This document shows positions 6,711 to 12,772 of a stretch of DNA of 16,712 nt, piece after piece; within the stretch, counting starts at the first letter, position 1, and every line of letters begins with the position of its first letter. The DNA lies in contig CAAGRO010000345.1 in the NCBI GenBank assembly GCA_900772695.1, positions 1 to 16,712 of the forward strand. The letters are read 5' to 3'. The DNA is from an uncultured Oribacterium sp. (GTDB taxonomy: Bacteria; Bacillota; Clostridia; Lachnospirales; Lachnospiraceae). A program made the translations under genes and the position numbers. Under the pieces are notes generated by a model. That model saw only the letters and a list, made by a program, of their open reading frames with translations, was not told the DNA's origin and did no database searches.

Positions 6711-8084
6711 TTAGTATGCATTCTCTGCATATACGCTGTTGATATCATCGAGCAGATTCTGTGCAAGCTCTGCCGGATCATCGCCATAGCTCAGAGACTC
6801 CATGGTGGTGCAGTATGAGCCGGTCGTATCCTTCAGCGCAGAGTTCTCAAAGTTCGGATCAAGCGGATAGTTTGCATTTTCCATGGCAAGCTTGTTTCCC
6901 TCACAGGCGAGTCCATTTAACTGGCCATCTTCCTCGAGGATCTTTTCTGCCGCCTTGTTTACGACGACGCCTCGCTCAACACCCAGAATTTTCACAGCTT
7001 CCGGGTCGGACACAAGGAAATTCACTAACATAGCCGCTTCCTTCTTATGCTGGGAAGACTCTGCGACCGTCCATGCCTGCGAAATCTTATACATACCGGC
7101 AACCTTCTTTCCGAATCCGGTGATGTAATCGCCCAGAACAAATTCCTGACCCTCCTGAAGGCCATCTGCAAACTTCTTCTGTGCAGAATCCCACTCGAAG
7201 AATCCCGCATATTTACCACATGCCCAGTCCGGGTTCTTCTCGATGGTATCTACACCCTGCCCCTTCAGATATTCGATGCTCGGCAGTACGTGATGCTCCT
7301 CCAGCGAATTGATCCACTCGAGGCCCTCTGTAAGCTCCTCCACGGTATAGTTGCACTGATTATCGACTGCCCATGGCTTCTCATACTTTGACTCAAGATA
7401 GTACACCATCAGCAGGAAACGCTCGTACTCAAACAGTGCAATCGGATAATAATCGTCGCCCAGCTTCTCCTTAAAGGTTTCGCCAGCAGCTGTAAGCTCA
7501 TCAAAGGTCGTCGGAATCGCGATACCGGCCTTATCAAAGGTCGTCTTGTTCCAGTAGAAGATCTTACCCGCCGTGGAGATCGGAATCGCCTGCTGCTTAC
7601 CGGCCACGACGCAGGTCTCCAGCGTTGCCTTATCGTAGTCTTCAAAATTATTGAAAATATCGGCGTAATCATTTAAATCCACATACTTGCTTCCGTCCGC
7701 AGAGAACTGATACAGCCAGTTCCAGTTTGTCTGCATGACATCCGCGGATGCACCCGCTACGAGGCTCGTCGAGATCTTCTCCGTCCAGCCGTTCCATGCA
7801 CCGTACTCACACTCGACCTTGATATTCGGATAGGCCTCCATAAATTTGTCAACGGCCTCCAGTGTCTTTTCATGTCGGGAATCTCCACCCCACCATGAAA
7901 GTCGGATGGTGACCGGTTCATCCCCTGTACTGTCTGCCGCTGCAGAAGCAGCCTCTGTCTCTTTTGCCTCTGCTGCCGTCGTGGCCTCCTTCGCACTCTG
8001 GGTCGCATTTCCCGCTGCGCTTCCGCATGCAACCAGCTGGAGTGCCATGATCGATGCCAGTAATGCTGCCATTTGTTTCTTCAT
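6711..8084 (-). CDS. Sugar ABC transporter substrate-binding lipoprotein
   Basis: A 457-residue extracellular solute-binding protein of the carbohydrate (family 1) type. It begins with a lipoprotein signal peptide, MKKQMAALLASIMALQLVAC, with C20 as the lipidated cysteine, then a low-complexity Ala/Glu/Thr linker to about 55, then TIRLSWWGGDSRHEKTLEAV, a common start of oligosaccharide binders. Trp- and Tyr-rich segments (WNGWTEK, QTNWNWLYQF) fit sugar stacking. It is the first gene of the operon, with AAGGAG before the start and a consensus promoter upstream. No permease or ATPase gene is adjacent, so it must share a transporter encoded elsewhere. The likely ligand, from the GH28 neighbour, is a pectin-derived oligosaccharide. 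Confidence 0.92.
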   Translation of the reverse strand: MKKQMAALLASIMALQLVACGSAAGNATQSAKEATTAAEAKETEAASAAADSTGDEPVTIRLSWWGGDSRHEKTLEAVDKFMEAYPNIKVECEYGAWNGWTEKISTSLVAGASADVMQTNWNWLYQFSADGSKYVDLNDYADIFNNFEDYDKATLETCVVAGKQQAIPISTAGKIFYWNKTTFDKAGIAIPTTFDELTAAGETFKEKLGDDYYPIALFEYERFLLMVYYLESKYEKPWAVDNQCNYTVEELTEGLEWINSLEEHHVLPSIEYLKGQGVDTIEKNPDWACGKYAGFFEWDSAQKKFADGLQEGQEFVLGDYITGFGKKVAGMYKISQAWTVAESSQHKKEAAMLVNFLVSDPEAVKILGVERGVVVNKAAEKILEEDGQLNGLACEGNKLAMENANYPLDPNFENSALKDTTGSYCTTMESLSYGDDPAELAQNLLDDINSVYAENAY

Positions 8085-8173
8085 AATCCAAAACTCCTTC
8101 CCTTAGGAACACCCCTGTGATCTTTTGTCTGTTTTGCACAGCGGATGTTTCTCAAATGATGTTTGTTATATAT

Positions 8174-8202
8174 ATTATATAGCTGTTGTATACAGCGGTC
8201 AA
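8174..8202 (-). promoter_or_regulatory. Promoter of the sugar operon, with operator in the spacer
   Basis: Minus-strand boxes are TTGACC (8202-8197) and TATAAT (8179-8174), 17 bases apart. The palindrome-like TTGTATACAG (8186-8195) lies inside the spacer, the position expected for a repressor that blocks RNA polymerase. The 5' untranslated region is about 80 bases. Confidence 0.85.
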
Positions 8203-8312
8203 CCATTTTTGAATACAATTATTGTGCATTATTTGTATACATTAGTCTCATCTTCTTGTCATCTTTGATGGCGTACTATATAATCATAGATAGCATTTAC
8301 AGCGTATACAAT
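8186..8312. promoter_or_regulatory. Cluster of four GTATAC-type operator candidates
   Basis: Related sites read TTGTATACAG (8186-8195), TTGAATACAATT (8209-8220), TTGTATACAT (8233-8242) and GTATACAAT (8304-8312). The first overlaps the sugar-operon promoter and the last lies just downstream of the gntR promoter. The consensus resembles TTGTATACAA, a short palindrome of the kind bound by FadR/GntR-type dimers. The likely binder is the GntR protein encoded next door, giving joint control of the operon and itself. Confidence 0.65.
8256..8284 (+). promoter_or_regulatory. Promoter of the gntR-type gene
   Basis: TTGTCA (8256-8261) and TATAAT (8279-8284) are separated by 17 bases. The predicted transcript starts near 8291 and the fourth operator candidate (8304-8312) lies in its leader. 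Confidence 0.8.
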
Positions 8313-8339
8313 CCTGCAGAACACGGGGGATGATTCATC

Positions 8340-9059
8340 ATGAGTGATAAGAATAATCTGGCGGAAGAAGCCTATACTTATATAAAGGAAAAGCTCTATA
8401 ATTTTGATATTCTGCCAGAGCAGACCGTAAGCGATTTCCTGCTCAGTAAGCAGCTCAACATGAGCCGCACACCGATCCGGCAGGCGCTTCAGATGTTAAA
8501 AAACGACGGCCTGCTCGAAGAAATCCCAGGTTCCAGCAGCACCTATAAAGTAAGTGCAATTTCTGAAGAAGAAATCCAGGATATTTTCGATTTCAGAGAA
8601 ACGCTGGAATTATCTGCGCTGGCTCTGGCATGTGAAAAAGGCAGAATTGACAGCAGCGTGATCGAGAAGCTGCAGAAAATCGTAGATACGATGGTCGCAA
8701 AGCAGAATCATGGTGAAACTGAATCCCACTTTGATGCTGACCAGGATTTCCATTCTTCCATCGTTCATGCCGCCGGTAACAAGCGGATCACCAGCGCCTA
8801 TGATGCCCTTACGTTTCAGCTGGAGCGTCTGCGCCTGCTCACCTACCTGAATCCTGCCTTTCAGGATAAGGCCAGTGATGAACATCAGACCATCGTGGAT
8901 GCCCTGAAAAAGAAAGATTATGCACTGGCCAGTGAGAAACTGAAGATGCACCTCGAGACCTCGAGAAATGATTACATCGGTATCTTTAACGGCGAAGGCT
9001 TACCTGGCAACGCACTGAAGGTACTGCAGTATCTCTCCACAAAGATCAACGCCAGATGA
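8340..9059 (+). CDS. GntR family regulator with FCD domain
   Basis: A 239-residue transcription factor. Residues 6-72 form a GntR winged helix (LLSKQLNMSRTPIRQALQML is the recognition region). Residues 76-215 form an all-helical FCD ligand-binding domain with readable metal ligands D134, H138, H182 and H204. FCD regulators commonly respond to carboxylic or sugar acids such as uronate catabolites. It is divergent from the sugar operon and shares its control region, so it is probably the operon's repressor, released by a breakdown product. The start at 8340 follows a GGGGGATG site about ten bases upstream, slightly long but the best available. The gene ends one base before a palindromic repeat. 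Confidence 0.93.
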   Translation: MSDKNNLAEEAYTYIKEKLYNFDILPEQTVSDFLLSKQLNMSRTPIRQALQMLKNDGLLEEIPGSSSTYKVSAISEEEIQDIFDFRETLELSALALACEKGRIDSSVIEKLQKIVDTMVAKQNHGETESHFDADQDFHSSIVHAAGNKRITSAYDALTFQLERLRLLTYLNPAFQDKASDEHQTIVDALKKKDYALASEKLKMHLETSRNDYIGIFNGEGLPGNALKVLQYLSTKINAR

Positions 9060-9131
9060 GAGTTTATGGGGTCTGACCCCATAAACTCCAGTTTAGATTC
9101 TGTTTAGAAAAATTTAATGGGGTCAGACCCC
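9060..9131. repeat. REP-like palindromes with GGGGTC(T/A)GACCCC core
   Basis: A 13-bp hairpin (9060-9072 with 9076-9088, loop CTG) contains GGGGTCTGACCCC, and a second inverted core TGGGGTCAGACCCC lies at 9117-9130. This core resembles repetitive extragenic palindromes that in many bacteria associate with REP-associated Y1 transposases; no transposase is present here. It starts immediately after the gntR-type stop codon and could also act as a transcript-end hairpin. Confidence 0.7.
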
Positions 9132-9158
9132 CTTACGAAATTCTTAAGACGCAACGTC

Positions 9159-9202
9159 AAACGTCCCCGGCACACTTCTGTGCCGGGGACGTTTTCTTTT
9201 TT
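9159..9202 (+). terminator. Strong intrinsic terminator
   Basis: A 16-bp perfect stem (9159-9174 with 9179-9194), tetraloop CTTC and the tail TCTTTTTT (9195-9202). It ends transcription of the gntR-type gene on the plus strand; the opposing decayed ATP-grasp gene ends 18 bases further on. Confidence 0.92.
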
Positions 9203-9219
9203 GCTTCGATGGTCGTGCG

Positions 9220-9599
9220 CTACGACTCTTCCACGATTTTGATGACCGCGGTGTCCGCGTAGCTGAGGGGTTCGTTGTGGATACACCCTTCGGCGGGGTA
9301 ACGCCCTCGCACTCCTGCATGTAGCCGCTCGAGATGAAGATGAACTCCTCCGGGATCACACCGTCCTTCACGATTTTTTTCGGGCCGTAGATGTCCGCGA
9401 GAAACAGGTTCAGTGCCTGCACCCGCTGCTTAAGTCCCTGCTCGAGGCGCGCGAACTCCGCATGCTCAATCACCCGCGGGATGCTGTCGAAGGGAAACAG
9501 CTGCTCCCTGAAGACCCCGTTTTTATAAATACCGAATTTCACACCATAACGCGCGAGCAGCTCATTCACATGATCGGTATGCTGTACCAGCTCTCTCAT
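9220..9599 (-). pseudogene. Decayed circularly permuted ATP-grasp (type 2) gene
   Basis: The first 110 or so codons match the N-terminus of circularly permuted type-2 ATP-grasp proteins (about 480 residues), e.g. FPFDSIPRVIEHAEFARLEQ, ALNLFLADIYGPKKIVKDGV and GYMQECEGVTPPKGV. Right after PPKGV the frame breaks. In the +2 frame a plausible C-terminal end follows, CIHNEPLSYADTAVIKIVEE, then TAG at 9220. This fits one large internal deletion plus frameshift, leaving the two ends of a gene. ATG at 9599 has AGGAG six bases upstream. Full-length members occur with alpha-E and transglutaminase-like genes; none are here. A short functional product is unlikely. Confidence 0.75.
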
Positions 9600-9638
9600 A
9601 CTCTTCTCCTCTCGTATAAATAAGCGGACAAGAATACG

Positions 9639-9671
9639 AAAAAGGCGCTTTGCATCACTGCAAAACGCCTT
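9639..9671 (-). terminator. Terminator hairpin in the leader of the decayed ATP-grasp gene
   Basis: On the minus strand a 13-bp stem with one G-U pair (9671-9659 with 9654-9642) and four-base loop is followed by TTTTT (9643-9639), 40 bases before the start codon at 9599. Because it lies between a promoter (9702-9730) and the gene, it may have been an attenuator. Confidence 0.7.
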
Positions 9672-9701
9672 CGTTTTCCGCTTCTTCATTTGAATGTCCA
9701 T

Positions 9702-9730
9702 AGTGTAGCACGGCGAAATGCCGGATTCAA
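9702..9730 (-). promoter_or_regulatory. Promoter upstream of the decayed ATP-grasp gene
   Basis: Minus-strand TTGAAT (9730-9725) and TACACT (9707-9702) with a 17-base spacer. A 7-bp inverted repeat ATACCAG/CTGGTAT (9741-9755) lies directly upstream and may be an operator. Confidence 0.5.
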
Positions 9731-9776
9731 GGCTGCGCCTATACCAGACTGGTATTTGAGGTATTCCACCGGAACA

Positions 9777-10024
9777 GTTCAGACCGGGGGCCGGAGGGGC
9801 GGCAACGGAGGCACAGTACTCCGAGACCGGTTCAATCTAAGTCAGGGACCCTAAGTGGCACTAGGCCCTCTGCAATCGCTGAGTTTTCTTCATGAAAACT
9901 CAGCGTTGACAGAGGGTTCCAGGGAGAGATAACACCAAGTGCCACTAAGGGGACCTGACTTGATTTCACACGGTCTCTCCGTATGGCCTCTGTTGCCGCC
10001 CCTCCTGGTCCCCCTGGTCTGAAC
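9777..10024. ncRNA. Large structured element, copy A (family unknown)
   Basis: A 248-base nested hairpin. P1 pairs 9777-9812 with 9986-10024 (36 pairs, a few bulged A residues). P2 is GAGACCG 9823-9829 with 9971-9977, plus TAC/GTA across a TCC/TCC internal loop. P3 is 24 positions, 9839-9862 with 9938-9961, with a central CTAAG/CTAAG A-A mismatch and a tandem A-G/G-A mismatch. P4 is CCCTCTG 9866-9872 with 9910-9916. P5 is CTGAGTTTTC 9879-9888 with 9894-9903, loop TTCAT. Copy B at 14582-14810 has the same lengths and core. The right foot is six bases from the ddl stop. The strand is unresolved; both can fold. Confidence 0.8.
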
Positions 10025-10030
10025 AATTGC

Positions 10031-10975
10031 TCACCCGCGCTTCGCGTGGAGGCCGAAGTCGATGATGCGGGCGACGAGCTCCGGGAAGCTGATGCCGGCG
10101 ACGCGGGCTGCGTCCGGGACGAGGCTCATCGCGGTCATGCCCGGGAGGGTGTTGACCTCGAGGACGACCGGGCCGCTCGCGCCGACGATGAAGTCGATGC
10201 GGGAGACGCCGCAGAGGTTCAGCTTACGGTAGACCTTCTTCGCGATCTCGATGGCCGCCGTACGGTCCGCCTCGCTGATCCGCGCCGGGATGATGTGATG
10301 GCAGAGCCCCTGCGTGTACTTCGCCTTATAGTCATAGAACTCACGCTCGGAGGTGATTTCGATCTCCGGCAGTACCTGAAGCTCCTCGTTGCCGATGATC
10401 GGCACGGTGATCTCCGTGCCCGCCACGAACTTCTCCGCGAGCAGCTGATCCTCATACGAGAAGATGTCCTCGATCGCCTTCGGCAGCGCAGACGCCTCCT
10501 TCACGATCTCGACGCCGATGCTGGAGCCCTGGCATGGTGCCTTCAGCACTGCCGGCAGTCCGATCTTCTCGACGATCCGCGCCGCGATCTCGTCCACCGT
10601 CATCTCGCTCTTATGCACCGCGATATACTCCGACGTCGGAAGCCCCGCCGCCTTCAGCATATTCTTCGTATAGATCTTATCCATGCCGACGGCACTCGCG
10701 CCGACACCCGGACCGGTATACGGAATCCCCGCAAGCTCCAGCACGCCCTGGATACAGCCATCCTCGCCACCCTTGCCATGCAGCGCGAGGTACGCGATCT
10801 CCGGCTTCATCGCCAGCAGCTCGCCGATGTTGTCATGGTGCAGGTCGAACAGCGTTACATCCGTGAAGCCGTACTCCTTCAGCGCCTCAAACACCGCCTG
10901 CCCGCTCCGAAGCGAGATCTCCCGCTCCGTCGAAATCCCGCCATATACCACCACGATCTTCAGATCTTTATTCAT
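10031..10975 (-). CDS. ddl: D-alanine--D-alanine ligase
   Basis: A 314-residue ATP-grasp enzyme that joins two D-Ala in the cytoplasm for peptidoglycan precursor synthesis. Visible are the N-terminal VVYGGISTEREISLRSG (catalytic Glu at 18), ALHGKGGEDGCIQG (66-78), GVGASAVGMDK before the hinge, KAPCQGSSIGV (ATP loop), FYDYKAKY with the Tyr linked to D-Ala rather than D-lactate specificity, and the metal site RIDFIV with EVNTLPGMTAMSLVP. Length is normal. ATG at 10975 has AGGAG seven bases upstream and the family motif begins at residue 6; an upstream in-frame extension is unsupported. It is a single gene with its own promoter. Confidence 0.95.
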   Translation of the reverse strand: MNKDLKIVVVYGGISTEREISLRSGQAVFEALKEYGFTDVTLFDLHHDNIGELLAMKPEIAYLALHGKGGEDGCIQGVLELAGIPYTGPGVGASAVGMDKIYTKNMLKAAGLPTSEYIAVHKSEMTVDEIAARIVEKIGLPAVLKAPCQGSSIGVEIVKEASALPKAIEDIFSYEDQLLAEKFVAGTEITVPIIGNEELQVLPEIEITSEREFYDYKAKYTQGLCHHIIPARISEADRTAAIEIAKKVYRKLNLCGVSRIDFIVGASGPVVLEVNTLPGMTAMSLVPDAARVAGISFPELVARIIDFGLHAKRG

Positions 10976-11006
10976 ATCGCTTCTCCTGTCTAAACAATGT
11001 AAGCCG

Positions 11007-11035
11007 ATTATAACGCACACCCATTCATGCGTAAA
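11007..11035 (-). promoter_or_regulatory. Promoter of ddl
   Basis: Minus-strand TTTACG (11035-11030), 17-base spacer, perfect TATAAT (11012-11007), 31 bases before the chosen start codon. Confidence 0.8.
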
Positions 11036-11090
11036 ATGATTTATATCTCTATTATTGATGCAGACCGTGCATATACCCGGTCTCTCTAAA

Positions 11091-11140
11091 ACAAAAAGCG
11101 TCACCGAAGCCAGGGATCATTCCTGATTTCGATGACGCTT
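11091..11140 (-). terminator. Terminator of the metallo-beta-lactamase gene
   Basis: An 8-bp outer stem (11096-11103 with 11133-11140), continued by GAA/TTC and CAGG/CCTG pairs, is followed on the minus strand by a TTTTTGTTTT run. It begins 12 bases after the stop codon at 11153. Confidence 0.8.
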
Positions 11141-11152
11141 CGTATACCTAGA

Positions 11153-12409
11153 TTACGGATTGCAACGCTTGCACGGCGTGTAGCCCTCACTGATGATCTG
11201 CTCCCGCGACTCGTTTACGTCTTTCCGATTCTTTGGGCTGATTGATTCCACACTCGGGCAGTCCGGCAGGTGGAACTTGTGGGAGTTCGTGTTCAGCACA
11301 TAGTTTCCCGCCGTCGCGGTCGCGCCCGCTGCGCCACCTGCGTTCCCGCCGCCTGCATTGGCCGACGCAAGGGCTGCCCCGCCTGCTGCTCCGTCACCAG
11401 CCGTGTTCTGCCCGACTCCGGCACTCCCGCTGGCTGTGGCACTCGCGTCCCCCGTCTGGTTTGCGTTCTGCCCGGCTCCGGCGTTCGCCAATGTCTCTGC
11501 CGCGGCGTTCTTCGCGGTGCTGAAGTTCACCGTCTGGCCGTCACTGACCGCGGTGATCTCCCCCTGCATATCGGTGCGGAAGGTCGTGACGCCGGCATCC
11601 CGGAGCCGCGACAGCACCGCCTCCGTCGGATGACCGTAGCTGTTGCCGGTACCGACCGAAATCACGGCATATTGCGGTGCGACCGCCCGCAGGAATGGAT
11701 ACGAGGTCGAGGTGTCCGAGCCGTGATGGCCGACCTTCAGCACCGTGCTCTGAAGGTTCACGCCGGCGTTCAGGAGATCCTGCTCCTCCGCGCGCTCCGC
11801 ATCGCCTGTAAACAGGAAGGAGGTCGCACCGAAGCTCACTTTCAGGACGATGGAGTTATCGTTGCTGTCCTCCGCACGGCGAAGCGGCCCCAGGATCTGA
11901 ACCTGCGCACCGCCGAGTGCGAAGGTCTCGCCCGCGGTTGGCACCGTGATCTGTTTTCCCCTTTGGGCCAGGTACTTCACGAAGCTCTGAAATGTCTCCG
12001 TCGTGCCCGTCGTCACCGGGCAGTAGGCCGTCCCGACCGATGCATAGTTCAGCGCACCCGAGAGCCCGCCGATGTGGTCGGCATCCACATGCGTCGCCAC
12101 GATCACATCGAGGTAGCTGAGGCCATGCTGCTGCAGCCACGCATATATATAGGAAGATTTCTCCGGCTTGCCGCCATCGATCAGCATCGACTGACCGCCG
12201 CACTGGATCACCGCCGCGTCGCCCTGCCCGACATCGAGCCAGGTCACCGTCAACGTCCCCGCCTGGGTCGTCGCCGCCTGCGCCACATGCTCCCCGCTCT
12301 CCGGCTGTCCCGACGTCTGCAGGACCAGCACCGCCGCCAGCACACAGAAAACGGACAGGAGCACGGCGCCCATCCGCTTCATCCGATTTCTACCCCTCTG
12401 ATTTTTCAT
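11153..12409 (-). CDS. Secreted metallo-beta-lactamase-fold protein (ComEC C-domain-like) with Cys/His tail
   Basis: A 418-residue protein with an N-terminal signal or anchor helix (GAVLLSVFCVLAAVLVL, 14-30) and then a metallo-beta-lactamase domain like the C-terminal domain of ComEC/Rec2: WLDVGQGDAAVIQ, THVDADHIGG (106-115), DNSIVLKVSFGATSFLFTGDAE and LKVGHHGS. An Ala/Gly/Asn/Thr low-complexity linker covers about 300-367. The last 50 residues form a small domain, HLPDCPSVESI then EGYTPCKRCNP, similar to Ada-type metal-binding tails in secreted Firmicutes nucleases. Lacking the ComEC membrane channel, it is probably an exported or surface nuclease or phosphodiesterase; the substrate is unproven. 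The start could also be the Met at residue 10; GAAGG supports 12409. Confidence 0.85.
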   Translation of the reverse strand: MKNQRGRNRMKRMGAVLLSVFCVLAAVLVLQTSGQPESGEHVAQAATTQAGTLTVTWLDVGQGDAAVIQCGGQSMLIDGGKPEKSSYIYAWLQQHGLSYLDVIVATHVDADHIGGLSGALNYASVGTAYCPVTTGTTETFQSFVKYLAQRGKQITVPTAGETFALGGAQVQILGPLRRAEDSNDNSIVLKVSFGATSFLFTGDAERAEEQDLLNAGVNLQSTVLKVGHHGSDTSTSYPFLRAVAPQYAVISVGTGNSYGHPTEAVLSRLRDAGVTTFRTDMQGEITAVSDGQTVNFSTAKNAAAETLANAGAGQNANQTGDASATASGSAGVGQNTAGDGAAGGAALASANAGGGNAGGAAGATATAGNYVLNTNSHKFHLPDCPSVESISPKNRKDVNESREQIISEGYTPCKRCNP

Positions 12410-12440
12410 ACCATGATGCCTTCTTTCTCAAGCTGCACAT

Positions 12441-12469
12441 ATTTTAGCGCGGCCCGGCACCCCTGTCCA
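12441..12469 (-). promoter_or_regulatory. Promoter of the metallo-beta-lactamase gene
   Basis: Minus-strand TGGACA (12469-12464), 17-base spacer, TAAAAT (12446-12441), about 32 bases before the start codon. Confidence 0.6.
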
Positions 12470-12540
12470 CGTGTTTTCGATCGCAGTACGGCAGCATTTG
12501 CCGATTCTGCACAAATATTGATGCAATTTTCACATTTTAT

Positions 12541-12569
12541 TTGTAATAACGACTAAACCGGTTTATAAT
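12541..12569 (+). promoter_or_regulatory. Promoter of the GGDEF gene
   Basis: TTGTAA (12541-12546), 17-base spacer, perfect TATAAT (12564-12569). The distance to the start codon leaves an unusually long leader. Confidence 0.65.
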
Positions 12570-12772
12570 TTTCTTATTGGATTATAATTTGAAATTATAC
12601 ACTTTTGATGCCTAATGGCACATTGAGATAGAAATGCCCGATGATATATCTGCATCTGTCCATCCCGTATCGACTTCTCTGTGTATCGAAGCACTTAAGT
12701 ACTTAAACAGACCACATATCTTTCAGTTCTGGTATATACTGGCACTGAATTTTTCTCGCAGGGAACGGAATC

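Larger units (their letters stand above)
12410..12772. other. Divergent control region and long leader of the GGDEF gene
   Basis: This 363-base gene-free stretch holds one promoter for each divergent gene. The plus-strand transcript would have a leader of about 195 bases (12576-12772), AT-rich at first. I looked for c-di-GMP riboswitch features there and saw none; a small hairpin TGCC/GGCA near 12610 and an ACTTAAGTACTTAA stretch near 12690 are the only structures noted. Confidence 0.55.

Noticed and set aside
9777..10024. Miniature transposon (MITE) interpretation of the structured elements
   Set aside because: Terminal helices differ entirely in sequence between copies while pairing is kept, and inner loops are more conserved than the ends, the reverse of a transposon.
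9832..10026. Minus-strand ORF with peptide LSFHEENSAIAEGLV, and a like peptide (LSFHKENSVIAEGLV) in the long minus-strand ORF 13859-14734
   Set aside because: The shared peptide comes from the conserved P4/P5 hairpin of the two structured elements, and the rest of each ORF does not align. One overlaps the GGDEF gene in antisense. These are likely spurious proteins that such elements would also create in databases.
9983..12556. Plus-strand ORFs of 336 and 428 codons
   Set aside because: They are antisense to ddl and the metallo-beta-lactamase gene, where strong motifs are read on the minus strand.
12576..12772. c-di-GMP riboswitch in the long leader of the GGDEF gene
   Set aside because: I looked for the conserved GEMM-type segments and tetraloop receptor helices and did not find them.
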